The notes below the pieces were generated by a model. The model saw nothing but the letters and a program-made list of their open reading frames with translations. It was not told the origin of the DNA and ran no database searches. A program made the position numbers and the translations under genes. Of a stretch of 64,000 nucleotides of DNA, positions 26,774 through 34,131 are shown in pieces. Origin of the DNA: Ensifer adhaerens (GTDB lineage: Bacteria; Pseudomonadota; Alphaproteobacteria; Rhizobiales; Rhizobiaceae); contig NZ_JABEKT010000007.1 of NCBI RefSeq assembly GCF_013283195.1, positions 1 through 64,000 of the forward strand, in the 5' to 3' direction. Position 1 is the stretch's first letter. Each line of letters starts with the position of its first letter.

Positions 26774-28296
26774 GTGAAATCCTGATCCGCAACGCGACGA
26801 TCGTGGCGATGGACGCCGGCCATGGCGCAGCGCCGTTTGCCGGTGACATCCTGATCGAGGGCGAGATCATCAAGGCGATCGGCGAAGCGCTCCTCGCCAG
26901 CCCGGACGCGCGGATCATCGACGGTCGCGGCAAGCTGGTAATGCCCGGACTGGTGAACGCGCACACCCATTCGAGCGAGACCTTTCTTCGTGGCCGCTAC
27001 GAGCGCATGCCGCTCGAAATCTGGCTGCTTTATGCCTATCCGCTGCTGATGAACGACCCGATCGGCGAACGGCTGCTCTATCTGCGCAGCCTGCTGCTCG
27101 CCATGGAATCGCTGCGCACCGGCGTCACCACCTTCTGCGATGATTTCTTCGATCCGCCGCGCCATGATCTCGAGCGCCTTGCAACGGTCTTTCGCGCCTA
27201 TGACGATGCCGGCATTCGCGCCAATGTTTCGAGCGCGGTGATGAACGTCCATACGCTCGATGCACTGCCCTTCGCGCGCGAGGTAATGCCGGCCGAGTTG
27301 CAGGCCCTTCTCGACTTTGGCCCGCCGATGACCGCGAATGCCTATATCGATTATTGCAAGTCGGCCTTCGCGAGCCTGCACGGCAAATCCGGCCGGCTGA
27401 ATTTCATGATTGCCCCTTCGGCGCCGCAACGCTGCTCGCCGGACCTGATGGCCGCGTGCATGGATCTGGCGGTCGAACAGCACGTGCCCTTCCACACCCA
27501 TATTCTGGAGACCAAGACGCAGGCCGTGACCGGCCACAGGCTGCACGGCAAATCGCTGATCGCCTACATGCACGATCTCGGCCTGTTGAAGCGCAACACG
27601 ACGATTGCGCATTCGGTCTGGGTCAGCGACGAGGACATGCGGCTGATGGGGGAGGCCGGTGTCTCGGTTGCCCACAATGCCGTGTCGAACCTGAAGCTCG
27701 GTGCCGGCATAGCGCCGATCCGCCGCCTGCTCGATTCCGGGGTGACGATCGGCCTCGGTACCGACGGCGTCTCCTCGAACGATACATCCCGCATCTTCGA
27801 CGTCATGCGTGTCGCCGGCCTCGTGCACAGCGCTGCCGGGCCTGATTACGAGAGCTGGTTGGCAGCCGACGAAATCCTGGCAATGGCAACCATCGGCGGT
27901 GCGAAGACGGCATTGCTGGAACAGGTCACCGGCTCGATCGAGGTCGGCAAGTCGGCCGACCTGCTGATCCTTGATCTGCGCAACTATCCCTTCATGCCGC
28001 TCAACGACGTCGCCAAACATCTGGTCTATTCGGAAAACGGCTCTTCGATCGAGACCGTGATGGTCGCAGGCCGGATCGTGATGGAGAAGGGGCGTCTGAC
28101 CACAGTCGACGAACAGGCAGTCTTCGACGAGATTGCCGAACTGGTGCCGGCCTATCTTGCGGAACATGCCGAGCTGGAGCGTCGCAACAGTGTTTTCGAG
28201 CCGGTCATGGCGGAGATCCATCGCCGCGCGACCCGGATCGATATCGGCCTCAACCGGTATCAGGGGGATGGCGCGGCGGGGCGTATCAGGTTCTGA
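26770..28296 (+). CDS. Amidohydrolase, nucleobase deaminase type
   Basis: 508 residues from the ATG at 26770 overlapping the nucleoside hydrolase stop. It is a subtype III metallo-dependent hydrolase of the guanine/8-oxoguanine deaminase, chlorohydrolase and SsnA group: NAHTHSSE (His65, His67), HTHILETK, IAHSVWVSDEDM, and GLGTDGVSSND with the catalytic Asp. It probably deaminates the base released by the upstream hydrolase, but a related ring hydrolysis cannot be excluded. It is the last gene of the RutR-controlled operon and converges on the LysR gene with only 15 bp between stops. Confidence 0.85.
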   Translation: MSEILIRNATIVAMDAGHGAAPFAGDILIEGEIIKAIGEALLASPDARIIDGRGKLVMPGLVNAHTHSSETFLRGRYERMPLEIWLLYAYPLLMNDPIGERLLYLRSLLLAMESLRTGVTTFCDDFFDPPRHDLERLATVFRAYDDAGIRANVSSAVMNVHTLDALPFAREVMPAELQALLDFGPPMTANAYIDYCKSAFASLHGKSGRLNFMIAPSAPQRCSPDLMAACMDLAVEQHVPFHTHILETKTQAVTGHRLHGKSLIAYMHDLGLLKRNTTIAHSVWVSDEDMRLMGEAGVSVAHNAVSNLKLGAGIAPIRRLLDSGVTIGLGTDGVSSNDTSRIFDVMRVAGLVHSAAGPDYESWLAADEILAMATIGGAKTALLEQVTGSIEVGKSADLLILDLRNYPFMPLNDVAKHLVYSENGSSIETVMVAGRIVMEKGRLTTVDEQAVFDEIAELVPAYLAEHAELERRNSVFEPVMAEIHRRATRIDIGLNRYQGDGAAGRIRF

Positions 28297-28311
28297 TCCT
28301 GATTGCGCCGC

Positions 28312-29211
28312 TCAATGAACCGGGATCACGACGCCTAGGATCTGCTGCTCGAAGAACTTCGAGAAGGCCGCGATACGCGGCGGCAGCGCCTGGTAGGGCG
28401 GATAGTAAAGCGTTAGCCACAGATCCTGCGGCGCCCAGCCCTTGAAGGCATGGACGAGGCGTCCGGTCCGCAGATGTTCGGCGATATGAAAGCCGGGAAG
28501 CAGCGCCACGCCCGCACCGTCAGCCGCCATGTCGGCGAGGATCTCGCCGCTGTTGGCGCTGAAGGCCCGGCCTGCCGATATCGTCACCGATGAGCCGCCG
28601 TCCGAGAGAACCCAGTTTTCCCGGCGGCTCTCACCGCTATAGGCGAGACACTCTTCGGGCGTCAGTTCACCGGGATGGCTGAGGCCGGCGCAACGACTGC
28701 CCGGGGCTGCCACCAAAATGCGCGGTATCGCGCAGATCTTCCGCCAGATGGTGAACTTGTCGGAGGGCTGCGACGAGATGCGAATTGCCAGATCGTAGTC
28801 ATCGTTGACGATGTTCACCATCCCGTCCGACAGCACGACTTCGAATGATATCTTCGGGTAGCGCTCCTTGAATCCGGAAATGATGGTCGGCAGAAAGGTT
28901 TTCCCAAGCCAGGTCGGCGCGCTGATCCGGAGCCGCCCTTCATCCGTCTTGTGGGTGTTCATGACGTCGCGGCGCGCGCGTTCGAGCGTTTCCATCGCCG
29001 GCTGGATCTGGGCTGCGAAAATGGCGCCGTCCGTCGTCAGCGACACCTGCCTTGTCGTTCGAACGAAGAGCTGAACACCAAGATCGGCTTCGAGTGCGGC
29101 GATCGCCCGGGTCACCGCCGCCGGCGTCATGTCGAGTTCGCGGGCGACCTGGGCGAAATTTCTCTTTTCGGCGGCCATCAGGAAGGTGCGGAGCGCTTTA
29201 TAGTCGTTCAT
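28312..29211 (-). CDS. LysR family transcriptional regulator
   Basis: 299 residues: an N-terminal winged HTH (LRTFLMAAEKRNFAQVARELDM, then TPAAVTRAIAALEADLGVQLF) and a LysR co-inducer domain from about residue 90. It is divergent from the ring-cleaving dioxygenase/glyoxalase gene at 29331. The intergenic region has a 31-bp element beginning 17 bp from its start codon. Because the same element recurs upstream of 33688 and 35901, this protein is the obvious candidate regulator of all three units and of itself. Confidence 0.93.
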   Translation of the reverse strand: MNDYKALRTFLMAAEKRNFAQVARELDMTPAAVTRAIAALEADLGVQLFVRTTRQVSLTTDGAIFAAQIQPAMETLERARRDVMNTHKTDEGRLRISAPTWLGKTFLPTIISGFKERYPKISFEVVLSDGMVNIVNDDYDLAIRISSQPSDKFTIWRKICAIPRILVAAPGSRCAGLSHPGELTPEECLAYSGESRRENWVLSDGGSSVTISAGRAFSANSGEILADMAADGAGVALLPGFHIAEHLRTGRLVHAFKGWAPQDLWLTLYYPPYQALPPRIAAFSKFFEQQILGVVIPVH

Positions 29212-29227
29212 CTCATTATTTCAAAAA

Positions 29228-29258
29228 TCGCAATTCATTCGAAATTAATATTGCAATT
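29228..29258. promoter_or_regulatory. LysR-type operator, copy 1
   Basis: Half elements TCGCAATT (29228-29235) and TTGCAATT (29251-29258) begin exactly 23 bp apart, with CATTCG at the start of the spacer. The two other copies (33569-33599, 35777-35807) have the same 23-bp spacing and share A, then TCG, then scattered A/T positions in the spacer. It lies between the divergent lysR and dioxygenase genes. Confidence 0.65.
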
Positions 29259-29330
29259 CCGCCGTGACGGCAATCTGCGTAGGTTTGTTTTCAGCAACAG
29301 ACACCGGACAAAACGCAGGAAACAAGAGCC

Positions 29331-30263
29331 ATGATCAAGGATATCAAGGGACTGCATCACGTGACATCGATGGCGTCGGACGCCGCGCGCAACAACGCAT
29401 TCTTCACCGACACCCTCGGCCTGAGGCGAGTGAAGAAGACCGTCAACTTCGACGAGCCAAGCATCTACCATCTGTATTACGGCGACGAGACGGGTGCTGC
29501 CGGCACGGTGATGACATATTTCCCGTTCGACCACATGATGCGCGGTCGCCCCGGCGTCGGTGAAGTGGGCGAGACCCAGTTCGCTATCCCGAAGGGCACG
29601 CTCTCCTACTGGAAGGATCGCCTGACATCGCAGGGTGTCGCTGGCCTCAAGGCCGACACGATCTTCGGTGCCAACCGCCTGCGGTTCTCAGGCCCGGATG
29701 GGGACGGATTGGCGCTGGTCGAAAAGGCCGATGACGGGCGCTCCGCCTGGACCGGCGCCGGCGTGCCTGATGATGCAGCCATCCGCGGCTTTGCCGGCGC
29801 CAGATTGAGCCTGCATGACACGGCAGCCATGGAGGAACTTCTCGGTTTCATGGGCTACCAGCGCGCCGAAAAGGAAGGCAACGTTACGCGGCTGGTGATC
29901 CCCAACGGCAACGGTGCCGACACGATCGATCTCGAAGCGCTGCCGCAAACCACGTTTGCTCGCCAGGGTGCCGGCTCGGTCCACCACATCGCCTTTGCCG
30001 TCGAGGACCGCGCAGCACAGCTCGAGGTTCGCAAGGCGCTGATGGACACCGGCTACCAGGTCACGCCGGTCATTGACCGCGACTATTTCTGGGCAATCTA
30101 CTTCCGCACCCCTGGCGGTGTATTGTTCGAAATCGCGACCAACGAGCCCGGCTTCAACCGTGACGAGGACACCGCCCATCTTGGTCAGGCGCTGAAGCTG
30201 CCGCAACGCTACGAACCCTTGCGCGACCGGATCGAGGCCGGCCTCGTGCCGCTCGCGGCCTGA
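29331..30263 (+). CDS. Ring-cleaving dioxygenase/glyoxalase (MhqO-like, two VOC modules)
   Basis: 310 residues with two VOC modules: LHHVTSMASDAARNNAFFTD at the N-terminus and SVHHIAFAVEDRAAQLEVRK in the second half, the latter ending TPGGVLFEIATNEPGF with the metal-binding Glu. His in GLHH and VHH plus that Glu would make the facial triad. Relatives include the hydroquinone-type dioxygenases PcpA/LinE and the quinone-responsive MhqA/MhqO glyoxalases. First gene downstream of the lysR divergent promoter. A 159-bp gap precedes the next gene. Confidence 0.88.
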   Translation: MIKDIKGLHHVTSMASDAARNNAFFTDTLGLRRVKKTVNFDEPSIYHLYYGDETGAAGTVMTYFPFDHMMRGRPGVGEVGETQFAIPKGTLSYWKDRLTSQGVAGLKADTIFGANRLRFSGPDGDGLALVEKADDGRSAWTGAGVPDDAAIRGFAGARLSLHDTAAMEELLGFMGYQRAEKEGNVTRLVIPNGNGADTIDLEALPQTTFARQGAGSVHHIAFAVEDRAAQLEVRKALMDTGYQVTPVIDRDYFWAIYFRTPGGVLFEIATNEPGFNRDEDTAHLGQALKLPQRYEPLRDRIEAGLVPLAA

Positions 30264-30422
30264 AAGACGAATTGCGTGCGGGCCGGCCGGCTCTAGCCGC
30301 CCGCAGCTCCAATACCGGAAGGCCTGTCGCAGTAAGCCCGTAAACACAGTCTCCGACAGGTCGCGCCTATTCCGCTTAAAACCCGCCGCCAGACGGCACA
30401 TCACGCACCAAGGAGAGACCCA

Positions 30423-31109
30423 ATGTCCAAGCTCGAAGTCCTGACCCCGCAGAACAGCCAGCTCATCTTCATCGACCAGCAGCCGCAGATGGCCTTCGGC
30501 GTCCAGTCTATCGACCGCCAGACGCTGAAGAACAATGTCGTCGGCCTCGCCAAGGCGGCGAAAATCTTCAACATTCCGACGACGATCACGTCGGTCGAGA
30601 CCGACAGTTTCTCGGGCAACACCTATCCCGAACTGCTCGGCGTCTTCCCGGAAAACGACATTCTCGAGCGCACCTCGATGAACTCCTGGGACGACCAGAA
30701 TGTGCGCGATGCGCTGGCGAAAGGTGCGGCCGACGGCCGCAAGAAGATCGTCGTCTCGGGCCTGTGGACAGAGGTCTGCAACACCACCTTCGCGCTCTCG
30801 TGCCTCAACGACACCGACTACGAGATCTACATGGTGGCCGACGCCTCGGGCGGCACCTCTCTCGATGCCCACAAATATGCGATGGACCGCATGGTGCAGG
30901 CCGGCGTCATCCCGGTCACCTGGCAGCAAGTGCTGCTCGAATGGCAGCGGGACTGGGCGCGCAAGGAAACCTACGACGCCGTCACCGGCCTGGTGAAGGA
31001 GCATTCAGGCGCGTACGGCATGGGCATCGACTATGCGGTAACCCATGTCCACGGCGGTGCCGAGCGCGTCAGCCACGGCAAGCGGATCGGGCCTAACCCC
31101 GCCAAGTAA
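30423..31109 (+). CDS. Isochorismatase-family cysteine hydrolase (YcaC-like)
   Basis: 228 residues of the isochorismatase-like fold: LIFIDQQPQMAFGV with Asp18, and VVSGLWTEVCNTTFAL with the nucleophile Cys119, which is the YcaC-type GLWTEVC variant. Substrates of this branch are unknown (nicotinamide, N-carbamoyl and related amides are precedents). AAGGAGAGA just upstream is a good ribosome site. A strong intrinsic terminator follows, so expression of the genes beyond may be reduced or separately driven. Confidence 0.9.
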   Translation: MSKLEVLTPQNSQLIFIDQQPQMAFGVQSIDRQTLKNNVVGLAKAAKIFNIPTTITSVETDSFSGNTYPELLGVFPENDILERTSMNSWDDQNVRDALAKGAADGRKKIVVSGLWTEVCNTTFALSCLNDTDYEIYMVADASGGTSLDAHKYAMDRMVQAGVIPVTWQQVLLEWQRDWARKETYDAVTGLVKEHSGAYGMGIDYAVTHVHGGAERVSHGKRIGPNPAK

Positions 31110-31120
31110 CGATCGCCGGC

Positions 31121-31155
31121 CGCTCCGGCAGGATACGTCCTGCCGGAGCGATTTT
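31121..31155 (+). terminator. Intrinsic terminator after the cysteine hydrolase
   Basis: A perfect 13-bp stem (CGCTCCGGCAGGA at 31121-31133 and its complement at 31138-31150) with a TACG loop is followed by ATTTTCCC. It stands 12 bp after the hydrolase stop and 25 bp before the next start. The T-run is short, so partial read-through is possible. Confidence 0.75.
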
Positions 31156-31179
31156 CCCGTCATCCCGCGAGGTTACCCC

Positions 31180-31461
31180 ATGAAAGTCTATCTTCTCTCC
31201 CTCGGTGCCGGCCTGCTGGTGGGGGTGATCTACAGCCTCCTGAATGTGCGCTCGCCCGCGCCGCCTGTCGTCGCACTCATCGGCCTGCTCGGAATTCTGG
31301 TCGGCGAGCAACTCGTGCCTTTGGCGAAGAGCGTCTGGGCGCGCGAGCCGGCTGCTCTGTCCTGGCTTCACCAGGTCAAGCCGCATATGTTCGGTCATCT
31401 GCCGAAAGGCGGTGCGCCGGTGACGACGGCCAGCAAGCACGCACCGGAGGATAAAGTCTGA
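31180..31461 (+). CDS. XapX domain protein (DUF1427)
   Basis: 93 residues beginning MKVYLLSLGAGLLVGVIY, with two hydrophobic helices (about 3-20 and 28-50) separated by the Ser-Pro-rich turn NVRSPAPPVVALIG that marks the XapX/DUF1427 family. These small inner-membrane proteins often sit beside amidohydrolases and cysteine hydrolases; no function is established. GCGAGG lies just upstream. The stop overlaps the ATG of the following amidohydrolase. Confidence 0.85.
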   Translation: MKVYLLSLGAGLLVGVIYSLLNVRSPAPPVVALIGLLGILVGEQLVPLAKSVWAREPAALSWLHQVKPHMFGHLPKGGAPVTTASKHAPEDKV

Positions 31462-33443
31462 TGACGACGCGTCGAACCTTTCTGGGTGCGGCGACGAGCC
31501 TTGCCTTTCCCAGCCTGTTTTCACCTGTTGATGCCGCCGACCCCAGCAAGCCCGGAGCCGACCCCATGCATGCCGATATCATTCTTCACCGCGGGTTGAT
31601 CACCACGCTCGACCGCGCCAATCCGAACGCCACGGCGATCGCCATCAAGGACGGCCTATTCCTGAAGGTCGGGACCGACGCCGAGGTGATGGCGCTTGCC
31701 GGGCCGGAGACGAAGATCATCGATCTCAAGGGTAGGCGCGTGCTGCCGGGACTGATCGACAACCATACACACGTGGTTCGTGGCGGCTTGAACTACAACA
31801 TGGAACTGCGCTGGGACGGCGTTCGAAGCCTCGCCGACGCCATGGATATGCTGAAGCGACAGGTGGCGATTACCCCCGCACCGCAATGGGTTCGCGTCGT
31901 CGGCGGCTTCACCGAGCATCAGTTCGCCGAAAAGCGCCTGCCGACTATCGAGGAGATCAATGCGGTCGCGCCGGATACGCCGGTGTTCCTGTTGCACCTC
32001 TATGACCGCGCCTTGCTGAACGGTGCAGCCCTTCGCGCCGTCGGCTATACGAGAGACACGCCGAACCCGCCGGGCGGCGAGATCACCCGCGACGCCAACG
32101 GAAATCCGACCGGCATGCTGCTGGCCAAGCCGAACGCCGGCATCCTCTATTCGACGCTCGCCAAGGGCCCGAAGCTGCCCTTCGACTACCAGGTCAATTC
32201 CACCCGCCATTTCATGCGCGAGCTCAACCGGCTGGGCATCACCGGCGTCATCGATGCCGGCGGCGGCTTCCAGAACTATCCCGACGACTACGCCGTCATC
32301 CAGAAGCTTTCCGACGAAGACCAGCTGACCGTTCGCCTCGCCTACAATCTCTTCACCCAGAAGCCGAAGGAGGAAAAGCAGGACTTCCTCAATTGGACGC
32401 AGTCGGTGAAATACAAGCAGGGCAACGATTATTTCCGTCACAATGGTGCCGGCGAGATGCTGGTTTTCTCCGCCGCGGACTTCGAAGACTTCCGCCAGCC
32501 CCGGCCGGAGATGGGGCCGGAAATGGAAGGTGAACTGGAGGAGGTCGTTCGGGTGCTGGCCGAAAACCGCTGGCCCTGGCGCCTGCACGCCACCTATGAC
32601 GAAACCATCACCCGCGCACTCGACGTCTTCGAAAAGGTCAACAAGGATATCTCGCTCGAAGGGCTGAACTGGTTCTTCGACCATGCCGAAACCATCTCGG
32701 ATCGCTCGATCGACCGCATTGCCGCTCTCGGCGGCGGCATCGCTACCCAACATCGGATGGCCTACCAGGGCGAATACTTCGTCGAGCGTTACGGCCACGG
32801 CGTTGCCGAGGCGACACCGCCGATCAAGCGTATGCTCGAGAAGGGCGTCAACGTTTCTGCCGGCACGGATGCGACGCGCGTCGCATCCTACAATCCCTGG
32901 GTCTCGCTCTCCTGGATGGTAACGGGCAAGACCGTCGGCGGCATGCAGCTCTATCCCCGTGCCAATTGCCTCGACCGCGAAACGGCGCTGCGCATGTGGA
33001 CTGAGAAAGTGACGTGGTTTTCCAACGAGGAAGGCAAGAAGGGACGGATCGAGAAGGGCCAGTTCGCCGATCTCCTCGTCCCGGACAAGGATTTCTTCTC
33101 CTGCGCCGAGGACGAGATTTCTTTCCTGACCTCGGAACTCACCATGGTGGGCGGCAAGATCGTCTACGCCGCCGGCGTCTTCAAGGCGCTTGATGAAAAC
33201 GACGTGCCGCCGGCGATGCCGGATTGGTCGCCGGTCAGGGCTTTCGGCGGATACGCCGCCTGGGGCGAACCGGAAGGGGCAGGCAAGCGTTCGCTCCGCC
33301 GCACGGCCATTTCGACATGCGGCTGCGCCAGCGACTGCGGCGTGCACGGCCACGACCATGCCGGCGCCTGGACGTCGAAACTGCCGATCGCCGACCTCAA
33401 GGGTTTCTTTGGTGCACTCGGTTGCTCCTGCTGGGCCGTGTGA
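31461..33443 (+). CDS. Exported YtcJ-like amidohydrolase with Cys/His-rich tail
   Basis: 660 residues. The N-terminus (MTTRRTFLGAATSLAFPSLF) is a twin-arginine-type signal. It is a YtcJ-like metal-dependent hydrolase: GLIDNHTHVVRGG for the first metal ligands, RLHATYDETI and GLNWFFDHAETIS for later ones, and NVSAGTDATRVASYNPW near the end of the barrel. After the usual end of the fold there is a short tail (about 618-660) with CGC, a further Cys, HGHDH and a terminal CSC, which looks like a metal-binding or redox appendix. The substrate is unknown. It starts on the XapX stop and is followed by a clear terminator. Confidence 0.88.
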   Translation: MTTRRTFLGAATSLAFPSLFSPVDAADPSKPGADPMHADIILHRGLITTLDRANPNATAIAIKDGLFLKVGTDAEVMALAGPETKIIDLKGRRVLPGLIDNHTHVVRGGLNYNMELRWDGVRSLADAMDMLKRQVAITPAPQWVRVVGGFTEHQFAEKRLPTIEEINAVAPDTPVFLLHLYDRALLNGAALRAVGYTRDTPNPPGGEITRDANGNPTGMLLAKPNAGILYSTLAKGPKLPFDYQVNSTRHFMRELNRLGITGVIDAGGGFQNYPDDYAVIQKLSDEDQLTVRLAYNLFTQKPKEEKQDFLNWTQSVKYKQGNDYFRHNGAGEMLVFSAADFEDFRQPRPEMGPEMEGELEEVVRVLAENRWPWRLHATYDETITRALDVFEKVNKDISLEGLNWFFDHAETISDRSIDRIAALGGGIATQHRMAYQGEYFVERYGHGVAEATPPIKRMLEKGVNVSAGTDATRVASYNPWVSLSWMVTGKTVGGMQLYPRANCLDRETALRMWTEKVTWFSNEEGKKGRIEKGQFADLLVPDKDFFSCAEDEISFLTSELTMVGGKIVYAAGVFKALDENDVPPAMPDWSPVRAFGGYAAWGEPEGAGKRSLRRTAISTCGCASDCGVHGHDHAGAWTSKLPIADLKGFFGALGCSCWAV

Positions 33444-33468
33444 AGCCCTGCACTGCTATCAAGCAGGA

Positions 33469-33500
33469 ACGGGCAGCCGATTGGCGCTGCCCGTCTTTTT
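33469..33500 (+). terminator. Intrinsic terminator after the YtcJ-like amidohydrolase
   Basis: ACGGGCAGC (33469-33477) pairs with GCTGCCCGT (33486-33494) over an 8-base loop and is followed by CTTTTT. It ends the transcription unit 26 bp after the stop codon. Confidence 0.8.
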
Positions 33501-33559
33501 CAAACCTCCCGGGCACCGTCATGCGTATGGCGTTTGCCTCCTCTTGCCGCCGGTAATTG

Positions 33560-33599
33560 TTGCAATATTCGCAATTAAATCGCAATAATTACTGCAATT
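33560..33599. promoter_or_regulatory. LysR-type operator, copy 2
   Basis: TCGCAATT at 33569-33576 and CTGCAATT at 33592-33599 begin 23 bp apart, as in copies 1 and 3, with AAATCG at the start of the spacer. Two further GCAAT elements (33560-33567 and 33580-33587) lie on the same strand, making four repeats in 40 bp. It is 89 bp upstream of the DoxX gene. Confidence 0.65.
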
Positions 33600-33687
33600 G
33601 TTCGGAGCAATCATCCCGGGCAACATGGCCTCCATCAGACGAACACACCGTCGCTCTTACCCAAGAGCGAAGATCGCAGGAGCAGAC

Positions 33688-34131
33688 ATGACTGACCGTT
33701 CTCTTTCCATCCACCGCCCCGGTGGCCCACTGCACAGGTTTGCCGGGTCGCCCGTGACGCGGACGACAGCGCTTCTCGCCCTGTGCGCGGCCTATATCCA
33801 GGGGCCGCTCACCAAGATCTTCGATTTCGATGGCGCAATCGCCGAGATGGAGCATTTCGGTCTCAATCCGGCCGGCCTGTTCGCGGTTGGCGTGATCGTA
33901 TTCGAGCTCATCGCTTCGGCCATGGTTGTCTCGGGTTACCTGCGTTGGCTTGGAGCGCTGGCTCTCGCTGTCTTCACCCTTCTTGCGACCTTCATCGCCC
34001 TTCGCTTCTGGGAGCTTGCGCCGGGCATGGAGCGGATGATGGCCACCAACGGCTTCTTCGAGCATCTTGGCCTTGCCGGCGCATTCGTCCTCGTCGCAGC
34101 GATCGACATCACCAAAGGAGCTGGCAAATGA
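33688..34131 (+). CDS. DoxX family membrane protein
   Basis: 147 residues from the ATG at 33688, with GCAGGAGCAG upstream. It has four predicted membrane helices and the DoxX features PLTKIFDFDGAIAEMEHFG, VFELIASAMVVSGY and TFIALRFWEL. DoxX proteins are small inner-membrane proteins tied loosely to quinone, sulfur or redox metabolism. It overlaps the MFS gene by an ATGA, so both form one operon under the LysR-type operator upstream. Confidence 0.87.
   Translation: MTDRSLSIHRPGGPLHRFAGSPVTRTTALLALCAAYIQGPLTKIFDFDGAIAEMEHFGLNPAGLFAVGVIVFELIASAMVVSGYLRWLGALALAVFTLLATFIALRFWELAPGMERMMATNGFFEHLGLAGAFVLVAAIDITKGAGK

Noticed and set aside
26734-28221. 495-codon minus-strand open frame opposite the deaminase-type amidohydrolase
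   Set aside because: Antisense shadow; the amidohydrolase frame has all metal ligands and overlaps its upstream gene normally.
31656-33359. 567-codon minus-strand open frame opposite the YtcJ-like amidohydrolase
   Set aside because: Antisense artefact; low-information sequence, no ribosome site, and the plus strand has clear metal-site motifs.
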